Assembly: GCA_949126835.1 (NCBI GenBank)
Contig: OX421497.1
Span: forward strand, 28,624,742-28,688,741
Length of the DNA stretch: 64,000 nt
Origin: Anisus vortex
Taxonomy: Eukaryota > Mollusca > Gastropoda > Planorbidae
Reading direction: 5' to 3'
The position numbers and the translations under genes are program-made. Positions 13,011-25,900 of this stretch are shown piece after piece (position 1 is the first letter of the stretch; each line of letters starts with the position of its first letter). Below the pieces are notes generated by a model that had not been told where the DNA came from, searched no databases, and saw nothing but the letters and a program-made list of their open reading frames with translations.

Positions 13011-13970
13011 CATATATGTATATCAGTAGGCCTATATGATATCAGTAGGCCTATAGCCTATAGACTAGTAACACTATACTACTAGTGACTAGTATATCTA
13101 TATTACTATATATCTAGATCTAGGTCTATTGTTTTTCAGTAATTTATGTAAACAGTGTAGAGTGTAGATTATAATTATAATAGATTTAGATTTAAGATAG
13201 AGTGTAAAGTGCTGTAAATGTAGAGCTTATACATTTAAATTACTATTACCAGCTTTCCAGGAATTGATTGACTAGGCTATATAATATATATAATATTTAT
13301 ATAATATAATATTATATATGATAAAATAATACCAAATAGTAAACTGTAAACATTGGCAAAATTCGCTATTTTCGGAAGTAGGCGTTGTACTTTTCTTCAA
13401 TGTCTATCTAAATGCATTTGTACGAGATGGAAGATAAAGCCATATTTGCACGATTTTAAATAGGCATGTAGAACTATTCCTAAATTAATACGAGTATTAT
13501 GATCATATATTATATAAATATTTACTCTTCCAACGGTCCCCTTAGAGTTTTCAGAGTTCTTTATTTATAATAGTAAATCACAGTGTGCGTGTCCTTAGCT
13601 TTTGACCACCTAATGCCTAAAGGGGCAAGCTAGCCATCTAAATTATATAAGTGCTTTATTTTCGGAAATACATATTCAATTTATATTTCTTCAAAAAAAT
13701 ATTTTCGGACACAAATGTGCATATATTTTGACACAATTGTGCATGTATTTTGAAACAATCAAATGTACGTTTATTTATTTTTTCATTAAATTTACTAAAA
13801 CGTCAGTAATTTGCTAAAGAAAATATAGCAACGAAATTTTAGCTGGCAATCGATATAAAAATCTGGTATGTTATCAAATCAATGGAGGACTTCTCTTTAT
13901 TAGTCAACAACTGCAATAAAGAAATAACAAGAAGACAATGACTTGAGCTAAGATTACTCAAGTCGATAGA

Positions 13971-16900
13971 ATGGCTGTCCAAGATAAGCCATTTAGATTT
14001 GTGGATTACTTCGTAATCTGTGGACTGGATGAAAATGCTGATTTAGAGCCCGATAAACTATCAGGTAGGCCTGGTCTCCGGTAGTAAAATTAAAAATGAT
14101 GACAAACAAATGTTAACTTAATGTTAGCCTAAACTAAAGTTTCCTAAAGTACTATAGTCACTATAGATATAGTGATATAGACTATGACTATAGTACTAGT
14201 ACTAACAACAGGAAAGAATGGAGAGTCATGACCGCCGATGTCTGTTCCAGACCTGGCACGTAAAGAAGAAGAAGACTAGTACTATACTATAGCTATAGTA
14301 TAGTACTATACTATAGTAGTAGTAGTTAGTAGTATATTAAGTATATACTACTATCCTACCTACCTACATCCTACATATTCCGTACTCTGTTGGGCGCCAC
14401 AGATGACATGTACACTAACACTAGGCTCACTAGCCTCCGTTCCTCCCGTCTCTCAACCTTTCTCAATGAACTCAAAATGAGTGGCACAGTTTTATTCCTG
14501 TCCACTCCCTGATGTTATCCTCCCATTGTTTCCTTTGTCTTCATCTCGTTCTCCCTCCTCTGGTGGTGCTATAGTTTATAATAAATAATATTATAGTTAT
14601 AAATAGATTTATAGAATTTTAAAGTTTTATAGCAGTGACAATAGCCTATTAGATGCCCTATAACTATAGTATAGTAAAGCCTACTATCATAGTAGTAGGG
14701 GGCCTACTATGATTATTATTATATAGGGCCATTATCATTATAAATTATAGGCCTAGTAGAGGTCTACTTAAATTATACCTATTACTAGGCTTAACTCATT
14801 AAACTGCTAAACCAAATATTAAATAAAGACTTAAAATAAGTTTTAAAAGACTATTAAACTAAACTACCAAAACCAAAGTCAAATGACTGTAAATTAAAAA
14901 TATTTACTATTAATTATGGGAGGCGTTATAAGGCGGATCCGCCGTATAACGCCCAGCGTTATACGGCGGATTTTTGCTTGAACTCGTGACCTATATTATA
15001 CAGGATCTTTTCCACTGCCTACAACGCGAAGCACTATTTTTTGGGAAGCGTTATTCAAACAGCCGAAAGTGTATAATACCGAATTTACGAAAAATTGTGA
15101 GAGTTAGGCTATACTTATGACTTAAAACTTTATATTCTATTCTATAGTCTATAGTGACTCTATAGGCTTTTAATTAGGATCATATTCCTAGCTAAGTCCT
15201 AACCCTAACCGGGCCTAACCGTAAAATCAATTTCTAATTGTGATTAAGAGACATAGGCCATAAAAATAGGGTAACCTTTATGTTTGAATTAATTATAAAC
15301 AATGACAAATGGTTACTTACAAAAAAATCACGAATTTAACTAAAAAATATTTATCGTTTTACTATAATTGAACGGAGTGATTACGGTGTATTTTTTATAA
15401 AAAAAAAAATTAGCGGAGCTAGCTGGATTTGAACCTGCGTCACCCCTGTTGACAGCGCAAGCTACTAACCATTGGGCCAACAAACCTTGTTCTAAATAGT
15501 ACAAAAAAATAATAATTAAGAATATAGGACCAGAGAAACAATTATGTATAATATAGGTCAGGAGTTCACGCAAAAATCCGCCGAATAACGCTGAGCGTTA
15601 TACGGCGGATCCGCCGTATAATCACTCCGATTAATTATTTAATATTAATACTTACTATGACTATAGTTTAAAGAGTGCTTTAAAATTTACTTTAAATTTA
15701 AATGATTTAAATTAGGCCTATCAGTTTTGTAATTTAATGCCTTACTTTACCCTTACCAGGAGACACTCAGCAGAGTCCACCGCTGGAACGTCCATACAAA
15801 TCTAAAGTTCTTGCTCATTTCCCGGACAGTGTTCCTTGGAATCCTTTTGATGAGAATGCTGTTGGCATGGTATTTCAGTGATAATTTAAATCATTAAGTT
15901 CATTAAGATTAAGATAAACACTTTATTATTATAATGTAATAGCAAATATTTTTTTATACTTTATGACAGTGTTTTATTAGTTTCCACATCTTTAAAAAAT
16001 CTATGTAGCCTAATGTTGACTGTTGTTTAGATAGTATTGTCTAAGTATAGACTACATTCTACATTATTTAGTATTTTATAAAATTATTTAAAATTTTCTT
16101 TTTCTTAGCTTTGCCTCCCAAGAGGACTATCTTTTAAAACCCAGTGGGATTCTCGCCAGCCAAAGTTTCATTCTTTTGTTATAACTCGTGAGAATGGCTC
16201 TAAAGCCTATGGATCAGCTCTTATTTTTTTCGAAGAAGTCTCAGCTAAATCTGTATTGGACACAATGCAGACATTACATGCCATGCACCAGGCAAATGTT
16301 GCTGTTAAATTTTCTTTAGATAGTCCAGAACCAGTGAGAAGAATTAAGTCTGAACGAAAAAACAAGCATTGTTCATTTGATGCAGTCCGAGATAAACTTT
16401 TTGTTAGTAAATGCATCTGTCTAGTCACACCCATGCCTTTTGTCAGGTAATATTTTTCCAATCATTTTAAAATTCGTAAATAGTCATAAATATTTCAGAC
16501 CTTTACTTTGCATTTTAAAGTTGGCTTATTTAGCCCCCAAAAAACTGTATGTATTTATTTTATTTGTGTAGGTCATCTCAGCAGTTTTTGCAACAGCTTT
16601 ACGAGGCTTCACAGAAACCCAGCCAGCTTTCATTGACATTAGAATCTTATGTTTTTAATATTATATATGATGTGCCCCTGCCGCCACCAGGTCGCAGTAT
16701 GCAGTTTTTTAGTTGTGCCAGTCCTGTCTATGTGATAAGACCGAGTAAGTTCACAAAGTGTTTTTGTTTTTTTCAAAATTATAGTGCTATTGTAATTTCT
16801 AGCATTTTCCTGTTAAAGTAAACCATTTTATTTTCATCATACACTTCATTTCTATTTCATATATTTAAATCTTATATATAATTTGAGATACTACATTTTT

Positions 16901-19900
16901 TTTTGCTCTGTCCTATGTTTGTAAATTTTTTTGAGATTATTAATTGGCTTTATGTTATTTTTAGCCAAGAGAATTATATCCTTGTTCTTGTTTGTTTGTT
17001 GCTCACTATTAAATACGCTCTGAGCTTACATTATGTTTGTTGGCAGCGCTATACAAATAGAATAATTATTACAATCTATATTTTAGAATAATATAACAAC
17101 TTTTCCTTTTCTTTTCCTTTTTTTTTTATAATGTAAAAATAAAAGAGGTCGGCAAATGTAACAGATTTCTTCTTCTTCTTCTATTAGCCAGCCTGCAGAG
17201 CTGTTTGCTCTTTTGCAGTCAGTGCCAGAATGTAACAAATTTAAGTAGTCCTATGTTTTATTTTGTTAGATACAGATGACTTACCATTACTAGACTTCTC
17301 CCTGTATGATATGTTTAAACTGCTTGGAATTAATGGAGTAGTGGACATATTCAAGTGTGTACTTCTGGAACATCAAATACTTTTATATTCAGCTGGTAAG
17401 TCTTTTTAATCTATAAATGTGACCAATTATAATAAACTAGTCAGTAATGGTGTGTATAGAAATAAACATTTTTATTCCTTGCCTTAAAAGTTGATCATCG
17501 TAAACTAAAGTTTTTCATTTTTTTAATATGCCAGATTCATACATTTCTTCTTTTCCCAACCAGAATATCAGCGGCTGATGCTTGTTGCAGAAGGAATGAC
17601 TTCACTGATATTTCCATTTCAGTGGCAACTAGTCTATGTGCCTATTTTACCAGCATCAATGCAGCATTTTCTAGACGCACCTGTCCCATTCATTATGGGC
17701 CTTTATAAAGTGTCAAACACAGATAAATCACAATTGATACTACCATCAGAGGTATACAAAAAATTTGATTGAGAATAGAATGAGCTGGTCGCTAAGTACA
17801 TTATAAATTATTGTCATTTTTAAACTATTATTTTGTTCTGCTTTGTGTTAATTTAAAAAGATCAACATGCATTAACAAATTCACTAATTTTTCATTACCT
17901 CAACAGGCAAATATGTGTTTTGTTGATATTGATAGTAAAAATATTGAATGCCCTGAAGACCTTCCCACCTTTCCTTATGAAAATGAACTGAAAATTGAAC
18001 TTACACAAGTCAATAATAAGTACCAGAATATTATAGGAGCTGAGACCATGTCTAGAAGTTACCCAACAACACCCAGGAGAGATACAGGCTATAAGTCTGC
18101 CCCTGGTCTTCGGCCAGATGACACCTCCAACACCAACACCGGTAGCTGGCCTAATTCCCCTAAAAGGAAAGAAATTTTACAAAACAGCGAAACGTGGAAG
18201 AAGATATCTAGCCTGGCTAAAAAAACGGGTGTGTGGGACTCGATAGAGGATATTGTGTTGGAAGATGCCACTCCAGGAGACAAGGATAGAGATAAAGACA
18301 GTCTGGAAAGCTGTGGTGGAATGCCACCTTGTGAAGTCAACAGTTTAAAATTCAACAATGCTGTTAGAGAAATAGTGCTCAATTGTTTTGTTCACATGTT
18401 TTCATCCTACGAAAACTTTGTCATCAACCCATCCCAGGACCTTGAGTCCTGGCTTAGCAACAGGGAAACAATTCACAACTTTGACAAGGCGGCTTTCCTC
18501 AGCGACCAGCCGGCATCACATCTTCCATTCCTGTCGGCGTTCATTGAGACGCAGATGTTCACCACCATGATGGACAACAAAATTGTGTCCCAGTGGGAGG
18601 AGACTGACCCTGGGCTGCAGCTGTTTGATATGAGGATCAGAAACCTAAAGGATGCAGCCGGGGGAGAGCCGAGGATTATAACATACAGTTCTTGCAGCAC
18701 CGTTGAGAAAACTGGTACGTTAAAAGCATACATTTCAGTGTCGATTGTGTTTTTAATGTGTGATTTAGCTCATAGTTAAAATGTTGATAATAGTAGATGT
18801 TGACAATTTGTTGAGTGTGTGATTTAACTCAAATTTAAAATGTTGATAACAGTAGATTTTGACAATTTTTTGAGGGTGTGGTTAACTCATATTTCTTCTT
18901 CTTCTTCTATTAGCCAGTCTGCAGAGCAGTTTGCTCTCTTGCAGTCAATGTCAGACACTGGCATTGTTATTCTGGGAGTTCCTTTGTGACTTTTTTCAAA
19001 CCCCGCAGGTCAAGAGAGTTTTTGGTTCTGTGCCCAGCACCTGTGAGTTGTACTCCGGGATCGGGCAGCATTGTGTCAGGGCTGAGTTGTGCTGAGGTGG
19101 GGCTGGCCTATGGTCCAATCTCCGCCATCCACAGAGCTCTCCAAATGGTTATGACACTCAGTTGTGCCATTTAGTTTTTTAGATTCTGGGAATACTCTGT
19201 GGATTTGTCACATCCTGGATCCAGGCCCCTTCACGACTTTACGCCCACCCTCCTTCATGTTACCAACACCAGAGCCCCTCAGCAGGAGTTGCGCAAAACC
19301 TCTATCCAGTGTAGTGCAATCTGGACCTCTGTCGAACAGCACCACAAAGGGGGTACAAATTTTACGTGCCCAGGTTATACCCAATGCACAACCTACTATT
19401 AGTCGCCTTTTACGACATGCAAGTGGGTCTTAGCAGTGGGGTTATTTTTTCACCTGGTCATTTCCAGGACCCCTATACCCACACAGGGGTTAGCTCATAT
19501 TTAAAATGTTGATAATAGTATGTTTTGACATTTTGTTGAAGCATCGGCTAATCTATAACAATAAAGTTGTGAACATGTTTTGTCCACCAATGGGAAACTG
19601 GTAAGCTAGGTAATACATTTTGCTGGTAGAACACACACAATAGTGTTCAAACATAGCTGTAACCAAAACCTGACAAAGTCATAATCAGTGAGAAAAGGCT
19701 GAGACAATATTTTACTAAGTGTGATCTGGGTAACCTGTAACAATCAATTTAAAAAGAAATAATTTGAATTAAGAATCTAAAATTAAAATTATTCTGAGAA
19801 TATAAGTAATATTGAAACTTTATAATTTCAAAATGGACTTGTTAGCTATTTGAAGTATTGCAGCTTTTTTTCAGTGGTTAAAGATGTGTACATCTTTTAT

Positions 19901-22900
19901 TGAGCCTGCTTTCATGTGTGTATATTTCTAAAATGTTTTGTTGTTTTATCATATTTCAGAGCAAAGTTTGGAAAAGAAGGCCAAAAATATTGATTTTATA
20001 GCCAATAAGCCTCATGAAATTGCTAGTCATACTTCCCCCAGTCAGTATATTGGTGGTGTTTTTCCACTACTTAGTAAGGAGCTGCTGAATTCTGAGCCTG
20101 CAAACTCCAAGTATGAAAATTCCCATCTTCTTTTTTATCTTTTGATGTCAATTTTTACATATTTTAAATCATTAAAAAACATTGCTTAAACTTAAATTAA
20201 TATAATTAATTGTAGTTTTATTTTGCATTTCATTTTAAAGTTTTATTTCAACAAAATTCCAAAACATTTCAGTCTTAAAATATTTTAATTAACTAAAATT
20301 GTATAACAAAACATATTGGATATTTTAAAAAAAAAACTCTTTATTATTGACATCTAAATGGTTCAAACATTTATTTTCTCTTTCTCTTTGCCTACCAATT
20401 TGAGAATAATGCTTCAGTAGAAATTAGTTTAAACTTCATTCATGCATTTAACAAAGCCAAAAGTCTTGAAGAAGATAACAGTCAAGGAATAGGCTATGAA
20501 AAGCTAGCCAATTTACCCTTCCTTCATTCAAGTTGAGATCTCACTTGACTTTTGAAGGCTCTTAACACTAAATAATGATTATTTTATGCCCTGGATTCAA
20601 AGTTGTTAGATTATTTTTAATTTTATAATTCATTTCTATTTAAATTGAAAAGATTCAAAAATAAATGTCAGCCATTGTCTGATTTTCTTTTTACCAGGTC
20701 AAAGTTTCGAGAGAATGCCAAGTGGAGAAGGAAAGACAGACAGCTACAACACAAGGAACATCTACAGGCCAATGTGGAAGCTGATCAACAAGAGGTGAGA
20801 CAATCTGTTAGGGTTCAGTTGTCAGCAAGACTAGTTGTTGTCATTGTCTCTTTATCTGCATGGTTTGGTGTTTTCAGTTCATATGTTCAGAACATGTTCA
20901 TTCAATCATTCAATTTCATTTCTTTGAGTTATAAAACCATAAATTATTGCATTGTGCCTAAATTATTTTGAATTCTTGGTTTAAAAAAAATCAACACATT
21001 TGATTGCATCAAAGCATTATTTTTCTTTTCTTGAATCTTGATGCAGCATTTGCACTTAAGTTTTGATTTGGCAACATTTTGTTTTCTTATAATGTAAGCA
21101 GAAAATAAAACATTAGTTAATTAGTCTTAAACTGATTCTCATTAAAGTTAAGTATAAAACTTCAATAAAAAAAAAAAAAGATGACATCAGCCAAAATCTA
21201 AACATATAATTTTACTAAACTCTGATTATTATCAAAATCTTGTGGAAGTAATTTTAAAAAAAATGGAAACAATAATTAAGTTTATAACCCCTATTGTTTT
21301 ATAACATAATTGCTACATGATATTTTGTGCTAATTCTAATTTTATGAACTCATGATGACATGCACCATTCATGTTCTGTTTTATTTCAATACTAAAGTTT
21401 CCAGTTGAAGAAAAAAAGATTTCATTATGGGTAGTAAGTACAATGCTCCCTGCAACTCAAATAGCAGGCTATACTATAAGAAAAGCTTTAACATTAGTTT
21501 TAAATCCTGTATATGGTGAAGGGCTCATTATAGGCTCCTTTTTTTTTTCTCTTTTACTTTTGACAGCTTTTTTATATATATTTTATTTGGCACCAATTAA
21601 CAACTTGCTTCATTGAACATTTATATTATGTAGATGTTTGGAATTGAAGGAATTGAAAATAAAACCCAACCTGTTAAAAATGAAAAAATAAAAAAAGTCT
21701 GTTCATTAGAAATGTCATTAAAAAAAGATGTATAGTAGTACAGAAGATCAGATGACTATAATTTAATACATATAATTAGTTCAAAGGGATTTTAAGTAGA
21801 GTCCCTTAATATTGAAAATCTTTGATATCAGATATATATGTGTAGCTAGACTATTTCAACCAGTTTCTTAACTTATACCAATACGAATAAACTAAAAATC
21901 CATAAAAAGATAGGTTCAAATTTTACCTTGATTTGAAAAATACCAGAAAATGAAAAATAAATACAAGTTTAGGCAAAATGTACCCTTGTGTAAACCAAGG
22001 AAAGAACCTTTAAGTTGTAGAACTTAGCTTACATTTTTTATTTGTGACACCTGATCTCACATCTCTTTCTTTCATGGCTTCAAATTATATATTGCACATT
22101 CTAATTTCTGATTTATTTTATGTCTTTTCTATGTCTTTCTTACTTTCTATATTTTATCTTTCTATTTTGCTTTGTTCCCTTATCTACTTCTCTTTCCTTA
22201 ACACATTACTTCTTTCTCTCTCTCTCCCCCCCCCCCCCCACACCCCATAGTCCATTCATACCCCTGTACTTTTCTGTTATTCTGTTATTTACTGTTTTAT
22301 TTTTTATACTAAACTTGATCTTCATTCATTTTTATTTATTGCTGCAAAATTAAACAATCAAAAGCTTAGATTTTATTATTTATACTAATAAAATGAATAC
22401 AATAAATCAAATACATGTACTGATTACTTTAGTAAAATTAACTTCTTTGCTCAACATTTCCTTAAAATTGTAAGAACCATGCAACACATTAAATAGGCTA
22501 TAAAGTCTGCAATTAGGACCAATTGTTTTTTAAAATACATCTAAAACAAATTCCACCTACAAAGCAAATTATAGAGGCAATCTCTCTATTAAAATATCAA
22601 AGAAACAAAAATGTGTGATCTTGAATAAAAAATATAAAAGGCTTAGTGAATTAATTTCTGTAATTTTTTCAGAATTGAAAATTCTTTAAAAGATAAATGG
22701 ACATACATTTGACTTGTATATTTATATATCTTAATCTGTTTGATTGAAAAAATTTATTATTATTTTCTTAAGATAAAAAAAAATATTTGCACACTAAATA
22801 TTTTTATTAATGTTTACTTTAGGTTTGTTTTTGACTCTAGATGATGAAAAACTTAATTTCCTTTGAAGTTCTAAACTATAGACCTGTAAAGCTTTTTAGT

Positions 22901-25900
22901 TTTAGGCAGCTGTAGATTAAAAAAGTTTAATTTTCAGTAATCATTCTGGTTCATAGTAAATTAGGTTAATGCTTTATATATAGACAAATATTATCAATTA
23001 ATAATATTTTTCACTGCCTAAATTAAATTAGTCTTTCCCACATATTAAACTATTTATTTAGCTGATCACATTTCATTGTTCTTTATTTTTTAAAGGCATA
23101 AGGTCATTGCCCTTAAGTTAGAAATAAGTATATACACTCATTCTGTTTTTTACACGGGGGATATTGTTCACAAATAAACATAAAATGGTTTGAAAACAAA
23201 TGAGTTACAATGTATTAGAAACTAGATGAAAGATGGATTCCAAAATTAAAGTACGCTAGTTAAAAACAATCATACTAAATTTCATATACTTTCCCTCGTA
23301 GGCAATAAATACACTGGCTTACTCATGTTTGGGAATCTATTACTTAAACCCACTTCTATCTAGGGGTTGTATACTATACTATGTCAGACCTAATTCCCAC
23401 AATACTCTCTGATATACCTTTGCCTCCCTCCCCTAATTCAACTAGTTCCTGTCCATTGAGTTATGTATACAGGAAGTGCTGGGACTTAAACTTTGTTTCA
23501 ATCTTGACAGTGTTAGAAAACAATCATTTTTGTTTCTTAATTTTTTTGTATTGTGTTAGGGGCCCTCTATGTATAATATTCACACACTGAGGAGAAAGAA
23601 GGATATAGACTGAATACAAACTTATGCTCAAGTTCACGTATAGCCGATATAACAAAAAAAAAGAAAAACTCATGCAGAAGATATGTTGAACACTTGAGAC
23701 CTGTACTCATTTTAATCCATTTAATGATAATAGATTAGATTTGAAGTGGTTTAACCATTCAAAACTGAAAATATGTTTTTTTTTTAGTATGTAATATATG
23801 AGTGTTCCCTTATATCAAAATTGTTCTGAAAAAAAAAAGATGACAGTGTAAAAACAGAATTTGGTGTTGATCAGTAATTTTTTTTTTTGTAGGTATTACT
23901 AATTTAATTTATGCCGGGTACGATTAACATTTTATAGAACTATTGTAAAAAAAGCAAACATTTAATTATGAACAGAAAAATAAAGTCACAAAATTCAATT
24001 ACATGGCTGTAACTACATGATTACCTTAATACCATCAGAATTCTCTATTTACATACACTAATAATATTTCTAGACATTTTTATTATGTAAAATATGTTGT
24101 TGTTGTTTTTTTCAAATTTATTTTATTCTTTGAGCATAATCTAGATAAATCCTTGTGTAACAACTATAAAACAATGGTTTTTGTAATTTACATTTTTTTT
24201 TTCATATTCATTATGTACTAATTTATTTTAATTATATTAACCTTGTAACTTAGAGTTTATTTGTCTTTATTATTATTATATTGTTATATTATTATACACC
24301 TTTTAAGCTAATCAAATTTAGGAAAAATAGTTAGTGGCTAACAACAAAAGGCACTATATATAAAATTGTTTTGTTTTTTTCTCTATAAGTATTCCCTTCT
24401 GTATGGTAAATAAGTTAGCAGAATAAAAAATTTCTTGTAAATAATTTTTTTTAAAATTTGAACTGAATTTACATTTGTAATCTACCAGATAAAGTTCCAT
24501 AGTTTTAAACAATTCCAATGATTGTATACTTTAGTAATACAAAAAAAACCTCCCTGGATTTTAATAAGTAATAGTAATATTTAGCACATTCAATTTGAAA
24601 GGCTATAGATCAGCTAGTCTTTTTTTGTGTGAATCCAGAATTGAATTTTTATAAATTGAATGATTTTATTTTGGCACTATTACATTATTGGACCATCTCC
24701 ACAGCAATACTTGCGGATTCGCAAACCTCAACTACCAGATATGTCACAGGCAGGCACTGCACAGACCAACTGGAAGTTTGTGGCAACATTACTGAAAGAA
24801 TGTAAAACAAAGGTAACAAGATCTAGACATTATAATCAAACATTGCACTCAATTAGAATATTAGCCAAACAGACTAATACCTTTTGTGTGTATTAAAAAC
24901 AAAATAGAGTAAGCGCATCCCTTTGAAACCATGTTAATCCATGGAGCTAGTGTAGCGGCGTTCACCATTTTCCCGGCCAAGGCACACAATGGGGGATTGT
25001 GTGGCCAGCACAATGCCCAGGTGGCTTTCGTTTTCCCCCAAATAATATCACACATCCATCTGTGCTGGGTAGACTCAGGGACTTCTTCCAGCCCTGGGAA
25101 AGAATCTTGTCATTTGATCTTATCAATGTTTTAAATCACCTGCTCTTCATTCATTTCAGACTAAGAAGATGCTTGTGGACAAAATGGGACAGGAAGCGGT
25201 TGAGTTGGGCCATGGTGAAGCTAGTATAATTGGAGTTGAAGAGAATACACTAATAGCCAGCCTTTGTGACCTGCTGGAAAGAATATGGAGTCACGGCTTA
25301 CAGACTAAAAAGGTTGGTGAAGAAGTTTTTTTCAAAGGGGAAATTGCCATTATTCCTAAAGAAAATTGAAACTAATGAACATTACTGCCCACTGCAGTGG
25401 TTGTTAGACCTTCTAGATTCAACTGAAAGATTCATTGAGTTGTTATCTGTTTATCTTGGTTTCAATATGTTTAGATGTTTGATGTCAATAACTCTTCCTG
25501 TCATTGTTTTGTTGCTGTTTAAAGGGGAAATAAATGTTTTAATGCACAACTTGACTTATTGGTTTTACATTAGATCAGAAGGCCGCCCCCAAACTGAGCA
25601 CACAGTGCATAAAGTTCTCTATAGAGATCAATGAAATGTGGGTGTCCTGGTCTCAAATTGGCTAGCCAGGGATAGTTAGAATAAAAGCCATGCCTCCTCT
25701 TCATCCCAACAACTACAATTCTCTTCCCTGACATGAACATTGCGGACGATGAACAAATAAGGGGCAATGGCTGCTTCCCAAGTGTTAAATTAATTTATTA
25801 TTTTGGCCTCCCTAACCTTTCACAATTGGGAGGCACATATACGACAAGACCCTCTCCTGCCTTTCTTCGATTCATCCCAACTACTATTAGAAAGTAAGGT

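Larger units (their letters stand above)
11558..13970. promoter_or_regulatory. Divergent spacer between WASHC3 and DENND5
   Basis: The two genes start on opposite strands, 2.4 kb apart, so both promoters should lie here or in unseen 5' UTR introns. The spacer contains a GC-richer anonymous patch (11845-12010), AT microsatellites at about 12305-12380, many short ATAG/TAGGCCTA-type simple motifs and a hAT MITE at 12799-13010. No TATA box or initiator can be assigned with confidence. That promoters are here is inferred from gene orientation. Confidence 0.4.

Noticed and set aside
15196..15215. Telomere-like cctaaccctaacc
   Set aside because: Only two imperfect units, inside a MITE. Too short to be an interstitial telomere.
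15401..15488. Functional tRNA gene
   Set aside because: Internal boxes are present but the acceptor-stem halves do not pair and the anticodon arm is poor.
15340..15573. Minus-strand open frame containing AQWL...GSNP-like residues
   Set aside because: The residues are a translation of the A and B boxes of the tRNA-like sequence, not a protein.
17811..18779. 322-codon plus frame taken as a whole gene
   Set aside because: Only 17907-18714 is coding (DENND5 exon 7). The ends are intron sequence beyond the AG and GT.
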